Notes: a model not told the origin generated them from the sequence alone. DNA of 64,000 nucleotides from Lysinibacillus_B sp042920265 (GCF_042920265.1 NZ_JBDQZI010000015.1:38371-102370); one strand, 5' to 3'; numbered from the stretch's first letter, positions 8,078 to 17,887 are shown. Numbers and translations: made by a program.

Positions 8078-11000
8078 TAGAAGAAAGAACTGCACTTTCC
8101 AAAACGTATGATAATTTAGATGGCACCTTGTCTACCGAAATTACACAAATCCCTCAACATTATCAAGACAATAATGGACAATGGAAAGAAATAAAAAATG
8201 ACTTAGTTCCTAGTAAAAAAGGGAAATTCAAAAATGCAGATAATGCTTTTACAGTTGAATTCAATGAAAAACTAACGTCTCAATCAACAGGGTTACAAGT
8301 TCATGAAGATACCTACAATGTAAATTTACAGCTAACCGAAGTCGTGAATAATAGTATAGAATCTTTGCAACCTTCCACTGGCGAAGTTAAAGATAATCAA
8401 ATTTCTTACTCTGAAATCTTCGAAGATATTTCAGCTACATATACGGTTGGTGAGAACTATGTCAAAGAAGACATTATTTTAGAATCCTATCCGAAAAATG
8501 GCTTACCAGAAAAATTTACCTATACATTAGATTTAAAAGGATTATCGTATAAAGCAATAGATAACACCATTTATTTATATAATCCAGAAACAAATCAATC
8601 CGTCTACATGATTGAAGCTCCATTTATGTATGATGCTTACAAACCAACAAATTTTAAAACAGTAGAAGGAGTCACTTCTGTCCCAGAAGAAGCAAAATCT
8701 TACGATATTCAAATGAATACACGTGAAAAAAACAATCAACTTTTCATTGATTTAATACCTAATCAGAAATGGCTTTCTGCTAAAGAACGTCAATATCCTA
8801 TTGTTATTGATCCAATGATTGTACGTCTACAAGATGCCTCAGAGAATGAAACAGATGCAACAGTATCTGACACAACCATTCGTAGTAACTTTCCAACTAC
8901 GACAGGTGGAAATGACTTTGAGTTAGGCATTGGAACCGCCTCAGATGGAAATATCGTGCGTAGCTTATTAAAATTTAACCTTACTAGTATTCCAACAGCT
9001 GTAAATATATTATCAGCTGATCTAAGTTTGCACCTAACATCTACTAATAATGCTGCTACGGGTATAAATATTAATGCACACGCAATGACAAGCACCTGGG
9101 AAGAAAATGAAGCCTCATGGACATATCGTGAAATTACACCTTATACAAAATGGGCAACAGCAGGTGGAGATTATTCTTCTACCCCATTAAGTACTGTTTC
9201 AGGGATAACAGCAGTTCCTACTATTGAAAATGGTTTGACAAGGTGGAACATCCCTGTAAGTTCTATTGAAAAATGGGTAAATACGCCTTCTAGTAACTAT
9301 GGTATTTTATTAAAGAGCGCAAATGAATCAACAAAGGTTTATAAGAAGTTTGCGAGTAGTGCCTACTCCACAACTACACAATACAAACCTAAATTAGTAA
9401 TTACCTATAAAACACCAAGTCGTTTAGGCTTAGAAAGCTATTGGGATTATACGTCTCATCCATTAAATGATGGTACACAGTATATTAACTTAGGTACGTT
9501 AAATAATATTTTACAATATAATGATGTGTCTCTTTTAAACTATGCGGATTTCGGGTTAGATTTCACACGTACTTACAACAGTAAAGATGTGGAAACTTCA
9601 GCATTTGGTGTAGGTTGGTCATTTACAGGGGATCAAAAACTGTATATTGGCACAGAGGACAATGGTGTTTACTACAAAGATGAAGATGGAACAACGCATT
9701 TGTTTGAAGATACGAGTACGACTTCAGTACCGAATTACAAATCGCCTGTAGGTATTTATGATAAATTAACCAAAATATCAAATACAGAATACCTTTTAAC
9801 ATCTCCTGAAGGAATTAAGACACTCTTTACAGTAAGAGAATCTGCGAAAGATACAGACGTAAAAATTGCCTATATTACAAATCAACAAGATTTGAACGGA
9901 AATACAATTACGTATAGTTATAATACAAAACATCAATTAACAAGTATTCATACAAATGCGGATTCGACGAATCAAAAGATTACATTGACTTATAACCTAG
10001 ATGGATATATTGCTTCTGTTACTAAAAAAGATAAAAAATTTACGTATAGTTATACAGATGGATTTTTAACAAGTGTAACAGAGAAAAAATCAGCTACAGA
10101 AAATTTAGTTACTACATTTACTTATGAAAAGACAGCTAAAAAAACGCAAATAAGCAAAGTGACAGATCCATCAGGATATACGACGACCTTCACATATACA
10201 AGTAATTTAGATATTGCTTCAGTATCTGCAAATGGCTCAATTGATGCTACTACTAAGTATGTATTAGATCGTACAGTCGGTGAAATGCTTGTTACGTCAC
10301 CAGAAGGATTAGCAACAAAATACTTCTTAAATAGTAACTTTGTTATAACAGGAATTTTACTTCCATCAGGTGAACAAAAATCGTATACTCTAGACGCTAA
10401 TTATAATGTAACGAAAGAAGTAACGAATCATTCAGACGGGACGAGCTACACAAAAAATTACACATATAATGGCAGTGGCAACGTTTTAACAACGCTAGAT
10501 TCTTCAAATGTCAAAACTGCCACAACGTATAATAGCTTTCAATCGCCTTTAACATCTACGGATGAGCAAGGTCATATAACTACTTATACGTACGATAGTA
10601 AGAACAATTTAGTGAGTACAAAAACAACGAATAATGAGATCACGACCTTTGCCTATAGTGCAAATGGTGAATTGGTGAAAATTACTTCACCAAAGGGAGA
10701 TATACAAACATTTACAACCGATTTTGTTAATGGTGGTAAAACAACGACAAACACAGACGATGCATTAGGGACGTCTTCAACAAGCGTAACAGATAGCGAA
10801 GGAAATCTAATTTCTTCAACAGATGGGAAAGGCCAAGTCACAACATACACGTATAATAGAAGTGATCAATTACTGACAGTTAAAGATGCTGCGAATAAAA
10901 TCACAAATTACGTTTATGATGCGAATGGGAATTTAACAACAGTTACAAACGCAGCGAATGCGCAAACGAAACTCGCGTACACTGCTAAAAATCAAGTGCA

Positions 11001-12837
11001 ATCGGAAACGAATGCATTAAATCAAGTTATAACATATGGCTATAATGAAGACGGGGATCTCACTTCAATTAAAAAGGCCAATGGTGATTTGATTTCATAT
11101 GAAACAAATGTAGAAACAGGTCAAAGTAGTACGAAGTTAAACGGAGTAATAGCCTATACTACAACTGAAAAAGATTTAGTTACAACAAGTCAACAATTGT
11201 TGAATAATCAAACAGTCCAGTATAAGGCTTTAGAGAATGGACTATTGTCGACAATTCGCTTCAATAATCTAGACCTTAATCAAATAACGTATACATACGA
11301 TAATGAGCAATTAGCAACGCTTTCTTATGGTTCAAATAGTTTAATTTATGCGTATGACGCGAACAATCAAGTAACGTCATTAAAAAATAACGCAACGCTT
11401 TTAGCCACTTTCAATTATGATGCGAATGGATTAAATACAAAAACAGCATTTGGGAACGGGAAATCTGCAATCGAAAACGATTATGTCCTTACACAAGCAG
11501 ATGGAACGACTAAAAATAGTAGCCAGTTACAGAAAGAAAAAATGTATACCACAAGTAGCACGACACCGTGGTTAACCAATACCTATAAGTATGATAAAAA
11601 CGGGCAAATCTTAGGTATTACAAATACACGTGGCACTACAAATTATGTCTATGATGAAGTAAACCAATTAACACAAGAGCAGTTGGCAGATGGACAAGTG
11701 ATTAATTATAAGTATGATGCAGTAGGCAATCGTACAGCAAAATCTATTGTAAAAAATGGTGTAACGACGACAACGAATTATACATTTAACGCAGCGAATC
11801 AAATGACAAAAGCTGGTTCACAAGCCTATACAGTAGATGTAAATGGTAACTTAACAAATGACGGTCACTACCAATATACATGGAATGTATTAGATCAATT
11901 AACAGCGGTGAAAACTACTGCAGGAGCTACAGTCGCAACGTATCAATATGATGAAAATGGTCGTCGTATCTATAGTAAAGTTGGCAGCACTGAAACGTAC
12001 TACCGTTATGATGGGACAAGTAACCATGTATTGTTTGAAGAAAACGCAAGTGGTACGGTGACAAAAGCTTACACATATGACCTAAATGGGCATCCGTTAA
12101 CGATGACGTACCATAATCAAACATATAACTATTTAACGAACTATCGTGGCGATGTATTAGCTTTAACAGATGTAAATGGTACAGTGGTTGCTGAATATAC
12201 GTACGATGCATGGGGCAATATCTTAACACAAACAGGTACAATGGCAAGTGTGAACCCTTACCGTTACGCAAGCTACCGTTATGATGAAGAAACAAAGCTG
12301 TATTACTTAATGGCACGTTACTACAATCCAGATACAGGTGTATTCTTATCACTCGATGCATATAGAGGTGATAAGGAAATGCCCATTACAATGAATGGAT
12401 ATAATTATGCTAATAACAATCCAATTATATTTGTGGATACAGATGGTAATAACCCTGTCCTCATTAAATTACTACAATACACAGTTATACCGATTTTAAA
12501 ATATTTAGCTAAGAGGTATGGACCAAAATTAATGAAAGAATTAAATTACATTGTATCAAGCAATATTAACAAATATATCAAAAAATACACAAAAGATTAC
12601 AATATAAATTTCGGAAAAGGTAATTTAGTAAGTATTGTTAAAAAATCTGGAAAAGGTGATAGACGTATATTTTCGTTTGAGTATGCGTCTGTATATTTCG
12701 GAAAACGTAAAGAAAATGCATGGCATTATCATCTTGGAAATCCCAAACAACACTATGTTTTCAGATGGAATGAACAATATAGAAAAGGTTACACATTTAG
12801 TAAAATACAAGCAAAAACGCATTTTTGGGTTTGGTAA
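8068..12837 (+). CDS. RHS-repeat polymorphic toxin (WapA-like)
   Basis: 1,589 residues as an open frame from GTG 8068, but the natural start is the signal peptide at 7940. Order of parts: an N-terminal region; a DNRLRE-type domain with a short duplicate-like segment (about 250-450); an RHS cage start (LLNYADFGLDFTRTYNSK, near 490); many YD repeats; and the RHS core end (YDAWGN, then LYYLMARYYNPDTGVFLSLD, near 1375-1430). Last comes a variable tip of about 130 residues (1460-1589) with a basic, aromatic HWX-like end. Such proteins are cell-surface contact-dependent toxins: the cage releases the tip into neighbours. The tip family is not recognised. The next gene is the presumed immunity protein. 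Confidence 0.9.
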   Translation: MELVEERTALSKTYDNLDGTLSTEITQIPQHYQDNNGQWKEIKNDLVPSKKGKFKNADNAFTVEFNEKLTSQSTGLQVHEDTYNVNLQLTEVVNNSIESLQPSTGEVKDNQISYSEIFEDISATYTVGENYVKEDIILESYPKNGLPEKFTYTLDLKGLSYKAIDNTIYLYNPETNQSVYMIEAPFMYDAYKPTNFKTVEGVTSVPEEAKSYDIQMNTREKNNQLFIDLIPNQKWLSAKERQYPIVIDPMIVRLQDASENETDATVSDTTIRSNFPTTTGGNDFELGIGTASDGNIVRSLLKFNLTSIPTAVNILSADLSLHLTSTNNAATGININAHAMTSTWEENEASWTYREITPYTKWATAGGDYSSTPLSTVSGITAVPTIENGLTRWNIPVSSIEKWVNTPSSNYGILLKSANESTKVYKKFASSAYSTTTQYKPKLVITYKTPSRLGLESYWDYTSHPLNDGTQYINLGTLNNILQYNDVSLLNYADFGLDFTRTYNSKDVETSAFGVGWSFTGDQKLYIGTEDNGVYYKDEDGTTHLFEDTSTTSVPNYKSPVGIYDKLTKISNTEYLLTSPEGIKTLFTVRESAKDTDVKIAYITNQQDLNGNTITYSYNTKHQLTSIHTNADSTNQKITLTYNLDGYIASVTKKDKKFTYSYTDGFLTSVTEKKSATENLVTTFTYEKTAKKTQISKVTDPSGYTTTFTYTSNLDIASVSANGSIDATTKYVLDRTVGEMLVTSPEGLATKYFLNSNFVITGILLPSGEQKSYTLDANYNVTKEVTNHSDGTSYTKNYTYNGSGNVLTTLDSSNVKTATTYNSFQSPLTSTDEQGHITTYTYDSKNNLVSTKTTNNEITTFAYSANGELVKITSPKGDIQTFTTDFVNGGKTTTNTDDALGTSSTSVTDSEGNLISSTDGKGQVTTYTYNRSDQLLTVKDAANKITNYVYDANGNLTTVTNAANAQTKLAYTAKNQVQSETNALNQVITYGYNEDGDLTSIKKANGDLISYETNVETGQSSTKLNGVIAYTTTEKDLVTTSQQLLNNQTVQYKALENGLLSTIRFNNLDLNQITYTYDNEQLATLSYGSNSLIYAYDANNQVTSLKNNATLLATFNYDANGLNTKTAFGNGKSAIENDYVLTQADGTTKNSSQLQKEKMYTTSSTTPWLTNTYKYDKNGQILGITNTRGTTNYVYDEVNQLTQEQLADGQVINYKYDAVGNRTAKSIVKNGVTTTTNYTFNAANQMTKAGSQAYTVDVNGNLTNDGHYQYTWNVLDQLTAVKTTAGATVATYQYDENGRRIYSKVGSTETYYRYDGTSNHVLFEENASGTVTKAYTYDLNGHPLTMTYHNQTYNYLTNYRGDVLALTDVNGTVVAEYTYDAWGNILTQTGTMASVNPYRYASYRYDEETKLYYLMARYYNPDTGVFLSLDAYRGDKEMPITMNGYNYANNNPIIFVDTDGNNPVLIKLLQYTVIPILKYLAKRYGPKLMKELNYIVSSNINKYIKKYTKDYNINFGKGNLVSIVKKSGKGDRRIFSFEYASVYFGKRKENAWHYHLGNPKQHYVFRWNEQYRKGYTFSKIQAKTHFWVW

Positions 12838-12855
12838 AAACAATGAGGTGATTAC

Positions 12856-13416
12856 ATGATTTATTTTGAATACTCGGATATAGAGAATGAAAATATTCAA
12901 GGGTATTTTGAAAATATGCCGTTTATTATCGGTGTCCCCACTCGATATACTATTGATACTTTTGGTTTTAATTTGCATGATTGTCATAAAGATTTTATAC
13001 CTATTTGGATGAAAAAGATTAATGGCTACCCACTATATTTTTGTATACAAATCGAGAATTTTATAAAAAAAGAATTTAAAGAGGTATGTGCTCAACATAA
13101 TATAAAATATGAGGATTATAATAAATTATTTAAAATTATAAAAATTGAAAGCGAAGATCAATTGAAACAATTCCTTACTTTAGCATTGACAATAGCTAGT
13201 ATGGGCTTAGTAGTTTCGTGGGCAACTAAGTATAATATATTTACTGACATTGAAAACTTAGCACAAACAGAAATACAAATTCCAGAAGATCAAAGCTTCA
13301 TTTGTATTGGTCATGACTGTGAAAGCCTATTGATTTCAACTAATAATCATAAATTTAAAAGTAAAAGAGAAATCATTAATAATTTTTTTGATGAATATGA
13401 GTATCAAGTCGATTAA
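12856..13416 (+). CDS. Candidate immunity protein for the RHS toxin tip
   Basis: A 186-residue acidic protein 18 bp after the RHS stop, preceded by AATGAGGTGATT. No recognised domain; a hydrophobic stretch occurs near 112-128 (LALTIASMGLVVSWA). Position and size directly after the variable tip are characteristic of the cognate immunity gene in RHS/WapA loci. Its composition is as AT-rich as the tip, unlike the cage, consistent with a swapped toxin-immunity module. Confidence 0.65.
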   Translation: MIYFEYSDIENENIQGYFENMPFIIGVPTRYTIDTFGFNLHDCHKDFIPIWMKKINGYPLYFCIQIENFIKKEFKEVCAQHNIKYEDYNKLFKIIKIESEDQLKQFLTLALTIASMGLVVSWATKYNIFTDIENLAQTEIQIPEDQSFICIGHDCESLLISTNNHKFKSKREIINNFFDEYEYQVD

Positions 13417-13598
13417 CTATTAGTTTTATCTAGACTAGGCATTTTTACTTATCAAATAGCGTTATTTTAACTACAGGAGACAGCTATTTAATTTTTAAAA
13501 TTTCGATACTAAATTAAATAAAAATTTAATCGCACACTACTACACTGTAAGGTAAGCCTGAAATATAAAAATTAACGCACTTTTACGGTACGCACAAC

Positions 13599-13644
13599 AA
13601 ATAGCCAGCTTTCTGTGACAATTTTCAGAAAAGCTGGCTATTTT
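13599..13644. terminator. Bidirectional terminator
   Basis: A stem of about 16 bp (AAATAGCCAGCTTTCTG with its complement at 13626-13642), with A and T runs on its two sides. It ends the RHS-immunity unit. Confidence 0.8.
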
Positions 13645-13814
13645 GCACATGTAGTATGGATATTTTCAGGTCAAGGCAAATAATTATGTAAAATTTCAGG
13701 TTCCTAATGGACCTGGAAATTTGGCAGTTCTATCATCAACTTCACCAGATATCTATAAAAATCAATTCCTTTGGCTGTTTCCGTCAAACTTAAACAAATG
13801 GCATTCACTTTCTG

Positions 13815-13985
13815 ACCTGCTTCACTCACTGAAAAAGCCAATTTTTTTGACCGATGACATTCGCGCGAATCGCATTTTCAACAAGGTTGTTATCGATTGT
13901 GACCAATCCATTGTTAAAGAAGGCTTTTAACTCATTCGCTCAGCCCAATGTGTATTCCACTGCTTTGGTAATCGTGTTTTTACCG
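13815..13985 (-). pseudogene. IS66-family transposase relic
   Basis: Read on the minus strand, this segment encodes KAVEYTLG, stop, ANELKAFFNNGLVTIDNN, then ENAIRANVIGQKNWLFQ, stop. The VTIDNNLVENAIR and IGQKNWLF strings are the conserved end of IS66 TnpC/ORF3 transposases. Only this fragment survives, with two stops and no ends visible. Confidence 0.75.
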
Positions 13986-14030
13986 AAGAAAGGAGAACGG
14001 TCAATCCATTGGAAAAATCCCTCTACTTCT

Positions 14031-14431
14031 ATGAGAGTCGATGAAACATACATCAAAGTAAAAGGACAATGGATGTATCTGTATCGTGCAGTCGATTCTG
14101 AAGGGAACAAAATTGAATTTCATCTAGGTAAAACAAGGGAGAAACAGGCTGCAAAGAATTTTCTCAAGAAAGCTTTGCAGTCTAGTCATGTGTCTGAGCC
14201 TCGTGTTATCACCGTTGATAAGAACCCAGCTTATCCAATAGCAATAAAAAAGGATAAAAGCATTCCAGAGCGTATGCGGACCCAACAGCTGAAGTACTTG
14301 AATGATATCGTGGAGCAAGATTACCGCTTTATAAAGAAGCTGTCCGTTCTATGCTAGGTTTAAAAACGTTTGGAACAGCACAACCGATTATCTGTGGCGT
14401 AGAAGTGATGCATATGCTCAAAAAAGGATAA
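14031..14431 (+). pseudogene. IS6-family transposase relic
   Basis: Starts within MRVDETYIKVKG, followed by WMYLYRAVDSEGNKIEFHL, the core of IS6/IS26-type DDE transposases. The third-acid region (YLNDIVEQDYRFIKK) follows. A frameshift near 14335 then moves the remainder (LKTFGTAQPIICGVEVMHML) to another frame, ending at TAA 14429. The helix-turn-helix N-terminus is missing and the left side abuts the IS66 relic, so one old insertion probably interrupted the other. Confidence 0.85.
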
Positions 14432-14537
14432 CTTCCCCAAAGGGAGAATTCTGTCAAAAACGAGATTGAATTCATACATAGATTATTTGGGGGAGTATCA
14501 TAATTCATAGATGATAAGGAGCATTAGGTGTTATGTC

Positions 14538-14563
14538 TCTAACAAATTATATTTGCACCAGAA
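14538..14563 (+). repeat. 26-bp inverted repeat, left arm of the MntA-HepT cassette
   Basis: A perfect inverted match to 15561-15586, about 1 kb away, enclosing the toxin-antitoxin pair. The sequence contains AAATTATATTTGCACC. Neither arm lies in a gene. Confidence 0.9.
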
Positions 14564-14573
14564 CCCATTAAAA

Positions 14574-14638
14574 AGCGTTCAGACAATCTGAAAATGGAGA
14601 TGGTGAACACCCCCTCCATCTTGATTCATCTGAACGCT
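14574..14638. repeat. Long hairpin, copy 1 of a dispersed family
   Basis: AGCGTTCAGA pairs with TCTGAACGCT 45 bases on, and the inside contains GGAGATGG/CTCCATCT. It resembles the hairpin at 26174-26237 and a truncated one at 15722-15771. It lies just beyond the hepT stop and could act as its terminator. Confidence 0.75.
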
Positions 14639-14675
14639 ATCTTATCGTTTTCCGACTTGTATAAATGGGGTTAGT

Positions 14676-15086
14676 TCAACTTTCCTCCATTTGTAAAACC
14701 ACTTTTGTGAATTTCTTAAAATCATCAATATGCTTTTCTAAAATGGCTTCTAATATATCAAGCTCTAACGCTTGGTAATCATGTACAGCAATATTACGAA
14801 AGCCGACCATGTTCATTAGTGTTTTCGCTAAATTAGAATCAATCAACCCAGCCTCTTGTAATAACTTAAAGCCTTCGCGACTGGCTTTCGGTATGCCAAG
14901 CTTACGTTCGCTGACGATATGCATCGCTAAATCGATACTCGCTTCACAAGCGCGTTGAATATTTAAGATGATACTATCTTGCTTTGTGAAATCTGTTAAG
15001 TTAGCTGGGTTACCTTCGTACACCTCATGAATACGCTTCACACAACGTTCGATCGTTGTTGTTTTATTTAGAATCACATCATTCAT
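14676..15086 (-). CDS. hepT: HepT-like RNase toxin (HEPN domain)
   Basis: 136 residues from the internal ATG at 15086, chosen because it overlaps the mntA stop by eight bases (ATGAATGA). The HEPN signature R-x4-H-x-Y is present as RNIAVHDY near residue 97, the catalytic core of HepT-type RNases. In characterised pairs HepT cleaves tRNA or mRNA and is neutralised when MntA adenylylates the motif tyrosine. The gene is second in a two-gene operon and the motif is intact. Confidence 0.9.
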   Translation of the reverse strand: MNDVILNKTTTIERCVKRIHEVYEGNPANLTDFTKQDSIILNIQRACEASIDLAMHIVSERKLGIPKASREGFKLLQEAGLIDSNLAKTLMNMVGFRNIAVHDYQALELDILEAILEKHIDDFKKFTKVVLQMEES

Positions 15087-15489
15087 CGCCAAATACACTT
15101 CCTCGTTCTTTAATTGCCTCAATAATAGAGGCTCGCTGCTCATTTAGTGTGGCATACATACTGTAAGCGCGCATTTTTTGACGAGTAAATTCGTTATCGT
15201 CTTTTATATAAATCGGTACACCTTCAGAAAAAATTTGCATCGTAAATACGGTATCGATTTGTTTAAGATTGACTAAGTCCACTTCTCGACCAGCAATCGC
15301 AGCTAAATCGCCAACAAGCGTAAAACGTTCATAGGATGATAGCTTTTGATCGCTAAAATAAGCAAGATCGATATCACTATCTTCGCGTGCAGTCCCTTTT
15401 GCGAATGATCCGAACAAAATGATGAAATCGGTATTTAGTTGTTCATTTATCGTATTGATTAATTGCTGCAGGGTAACTTTATTTAGCAT
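15079..15489 (-). CDS. mntA: MntA-like nucleotidyltransferase antitoxin
   Basis: 136 residues from ATG 15489, with AAAAGGA about nine bases upstream; a longer frame to 15591 lacks a ribosome site and overlaps the inverted repeat. The minimal nucleotidyltransferase motif GSFAKGTAREDSDIDL (GSx10DxD) is complete, with a further Asp (EVDLVNL) as the third acid. Known MntA proteins AMPylate HepT. The pair is flanked by perfect 26-bp inverted repeats. Confidence 0.9.
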   Translation of the reverse strand: MLNKVTLQQLINTINEQLNTDFIILFGSFAKGTAREDSDIDLAYFSDQKLSSYERFTLVGDLAAIAGREVDLVNLKQIDTVFTMQIFSEGVPIYIKDDNEFTRQKMRAYSMYATLNEQRASIIEAIKERGSVFGDE

Positions 15490-15560
15490 GCTATCACCGT
15501 CCTTTTCTTCATTATAAAGCTTAGACGAAGAAACCGCACTTATACATGTCATGAAGAAGA

Positions 15561-15586
15561 TTCTGGTGCAAATATAATTTGTTAGA
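15561..15586 (-). repeat. 26-bp inverted repeat, right arm of the MntA-HepT cassette
   Basis: Exact reverse complement of 14538-14563. It lies about 70 bp upstream of the mntA start and bounds a cassette of about 1.05 kb. Confidence 0.9.
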
Positions 15587-15721
15587 ACCATAAAAATCAG
15601 AGGCGACAGTTGATTAAATTATCTGTTGCCTCTAGTTCTTAGCAAATATCTTCCCAAATACCCATTTTGGAGCACGAACTGATTGATATTCAAAACTTTT
15701 AAAGACACCTATATTTAAAAT

Positions 15722-16040
15722 CGAGATAGTGTGCAATCCCCCATCTCGGTCCATCTGAGCGCTCATTTTATAGCATAGAATGCCCTAAAATAGAATACAA
15801 ACGAAGTAGAAAAGGATAGAAAAGTTTTGCGTAGAATAGCGCAACATGAAGTGTGAGAGAATGCGAAAGAAACGAATGAAAGAGAAGATAATAGAGATGC
15901 TACAAGATATCCCTCTTTACCCTGTACTATGTGTTCCCCAATAGAAGGAGCACCGTATACTAATCCCTCTACCTAACAGACATTATTGAAAAGTAACTCT
16001 ATTCTGCATCGGAAGTAGCCGGTTCGTTTAATTAATATTT
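15722..16040 (+). pseudogene. Decayed 5' end of the MerR-like coiled-coil gene
   Basis: This stretch parallels the intact gene at 26364. A truncated hairpin (15722-15771) is followed by the same upstream block of TAGAATAG/TAGAAAAG repeats. From ATG 15876 it reads MKEKIIEMLQDIPLYPVL before losing frame. Recognisable pieces equivalent to LADIIEK and PEVAGWF follow to about 16020. Nothing downstream of the HTH is retained. Confidence 0.75.
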
Positions 16041-16116
16041 AAATATACGCATGTCAGAGCGCGTTCATATGTTTAATTCTTCCATGCATATTAACTAGAG
16101 AATCGAATTAATTGAT

Positions 16117-16136
16117 TAATCGATTATAATCGATTA
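16117..16136. promoter_or_regulatory. Tandem TAATCGATTA palindromes, candidate operator
   Basis: Two perfect TAATCGATTA palindromes abut at 16117-16126 and 16127-16136, and an imperfect third (TAATCGATAG, 16154) overlaps the ribosome-site region. The same word recurs downstream of the locus at 17927-17936. A repressor dimer, perhaps the AlbA_2 protein, could bind here. Confidence 0.6.
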
Positions 16137-16174
16137 CCATTTATATATACAAATAATCGATAGAGGTGAGAAGT

Positions 16175-17455
16175 ATGCAGATGAAAGAATCACCGACCGT
16201 TGAATTTAAACGTGAATTAACAGATGCCGTTAAACGTGAAATCATTGCGTTTGCCAATACACAAGGTGGCGATTTATATATCGGGATTGATGATGATGGG
16301 ACAATTCTTGGACTAGATCATGCACATAACGTGTTAGAATCCGTTTCAAGTATGCTACATGATAGTATTCAACCCGACATTTTAGTGCACACCTACTTAA
16401 CAGTGGAAACAATGGAAGAGAAGGAAGTCGTGAAAGTTTCGGTATCACGTGGGACACGTCGTCCGTATCATTTGAAAAGTAAAGGGATGAAGCCATCTGG
16501 TGTGTTCATTCGCTATGGGACATCTGTCACCAATGCCTCGGAGGAAAATATTCGTCAAATGATTATGGAATCAGACGGAACGAACTTTGAAACCATGCGT
16601 AGCTTACACCAGGAGTTAAGCTTTACGGAAGCCACTGCTGTATTTGAAAAACAAGCACTGAAATTTGGTCCTGAACAGCAGCGTACACTTGGTTTAATCA
16701 CAGAGGATGGTTACTATACAAACTTAGGTCTGCTTTTCTCGGATCAATGTGAACATACGATTAAATGTGCTCGTTATTTAGGGAATGACAAGCTAGAATT
16801 CCAAGACCGTAAAGAATTTAGTGGGTCAATCCTTACACAAGTAGAGCAAGCCTTTGAATACATGAACCTTTACAATGCTAAGTCTGCTCATTTTGAAGGG
16901 CTTCAGCGTGTTGAACAAGAAAGCTTCCCATCATACGCGCTACGTGAAGCGTTAATTAATGCCGTAACACACCGAGATTATAGCTTTAGTGGCAGTATCT
17001 TAATTCATCTATTCCAAAACCGCATTGAAATCGTATCTGTTGGTGGACTGGTGAAAGGCTTAACAGCAGAAGATATTGAACTTGGTATTTCACAAAGCCG
17101 TAATCCAAAACTAGCCAATGTCTTATACCGCTTAAAATGGATTGAAAGCTACGGAACAGGCTTACAGCGTATGATTGAAAGCTATAAAAATCGTCCTGTA
17201 AAACCTTCATGGCAAATTGGGCCAAATGCATTTGTTGTGACATTACCTAAAATAACACCACATACACCGACGACCGAAGATGAATTACTGCTCGATTGGT
17301 TAAAGAATCATGCTGAATTTACTTCAAAAGAGCTGGAGGTATATTTAGATAAGAGTAAAGGAACTGTCCGAAAGATACTAGAAGAATTAATGCTGAATGG
17401 TCGTATCATTCGCATTGGTAGCGGACCAACGACAAGGTATAAAGTAAAGGACTAA
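16175..17455 (+). CDS. AlbA_2/Schlafen-like regulator with HATPase-type domain
   Basis: 426 residues from ATG 16175, just after AGAGGTGAG; ATG 16181 is also possible. An N-terminal AlbA_2 (Schlafen AAA_4) domain (about 5-130) shows TVEFKREL, FANTQGGDLYIGIDDDG and IRYGTS. A C-terminal ATP-binding module of the HATPase_c_4 type (about 235-360) shows ALREALINAVTHRDYS and SYGTGLQRM. A winged-helix tail (FTSKELEVYLDKSKGTVRKI) follows. Such proteins are usually annotated as ATP-dependent transcriptional regulators, some in defence loci. Palindromes on both sides suggest autoregulation. Confidence 0.85.
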   Translation: MQMKESPTVEFKRELTDAVKREIIAFANTQGGDLYIGIDDDGTILGLDHAHNVLESVSSMLHDSIQPDILVHTYLTVETMEEKEVVKVSVSRGTRRPYHLKSKGMKPSGVFIRYGTSVTNASEENIRQMIMESDGTNFETMRSLHQELSFTEATAVFEKQALKFGPEQQRTLGLITEDGYYTNLGLLFSDQCEHTIKCARYLGNDKLEFQDRKEFSGSILTQVEQAFEYMNLYNAKSAHFEGLQRVEQESFPSYALREALINAVTHRDYSFSGSILIHLFQNRIEIVSVGGLVKGLTAEDIELGISQSRNPKLANVLYRLKWIESYGTGLQRMIESYKNRPVKPSWQIGPNAFVVTLPKITPHTPTTEDELLLDWLKNHAEFTSKELEVYLDKSKGTVRKILEELMLNGRIIRIGSGPTTRYKVKD

Positions 17456-17484
17456 ACTACGCCTAACTAGAGGAAGTGTAATAA

Positions 17485-17871
17485 ATGATTGATTATATGA
17501 AATTTGATGTGATGTGGATGGATGATGTAATTGCTACGGTAGATTTAAAGCCTGCAAATGGCGGAACACCCTACGTTATAAACTACATTACAACCTTTAA
17601 TAAGCAGTTTTCACCGAACATGGAAGGTCATATTACGTTAGAAGAGCTAGAAAAATGGTTGAAGTGGCGTACGTTCCCCCCTACTCGAGCAAATGCAAAA
17701 GAGCTTTTGGAAAGCCTAGGGATGCAAGCTTATAATCGCTGAGGCATTGTGAGACAAACACATGGTGTCATGGCAGATGATGAGATTTGGCTACGGTTTA
17801 AAGGGGAAAATTTGTGTCATAAGGATGTTTGTCTGCGAAAAGAACTATATTATCCTGAAACTGTTGAATAA
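17485..17871 (+). pseudogene. Small gene interrupted by an in-frame TGA
   Basis: An 85-codon frame with a good ribosome site (AGGAAGTG) stops at TGA 17740-17742. The same frame continues as GIVRQTHGVMADDEIWLRFKG to TAA 17871. The continuation has protein-like composition, so the ancestral product was probably 128 residues. The family is unknown to me; the pattern THGVM..D.IW.RF.GE recalls small proteins found near HipA/CtkA-type kinases, but that is only a hint. It follows the AlbA_2 gene by 29 bp. Confidence 0.55.
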
Positions 17872-17887
17872 ATGAAATGCGTATATA

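Noticed and set aside
13721..14030. Plus-strand frames over the IS relics
   Set aside because: The minus strand reads IS66 transposase here, so the plus-strand frames are shadows.
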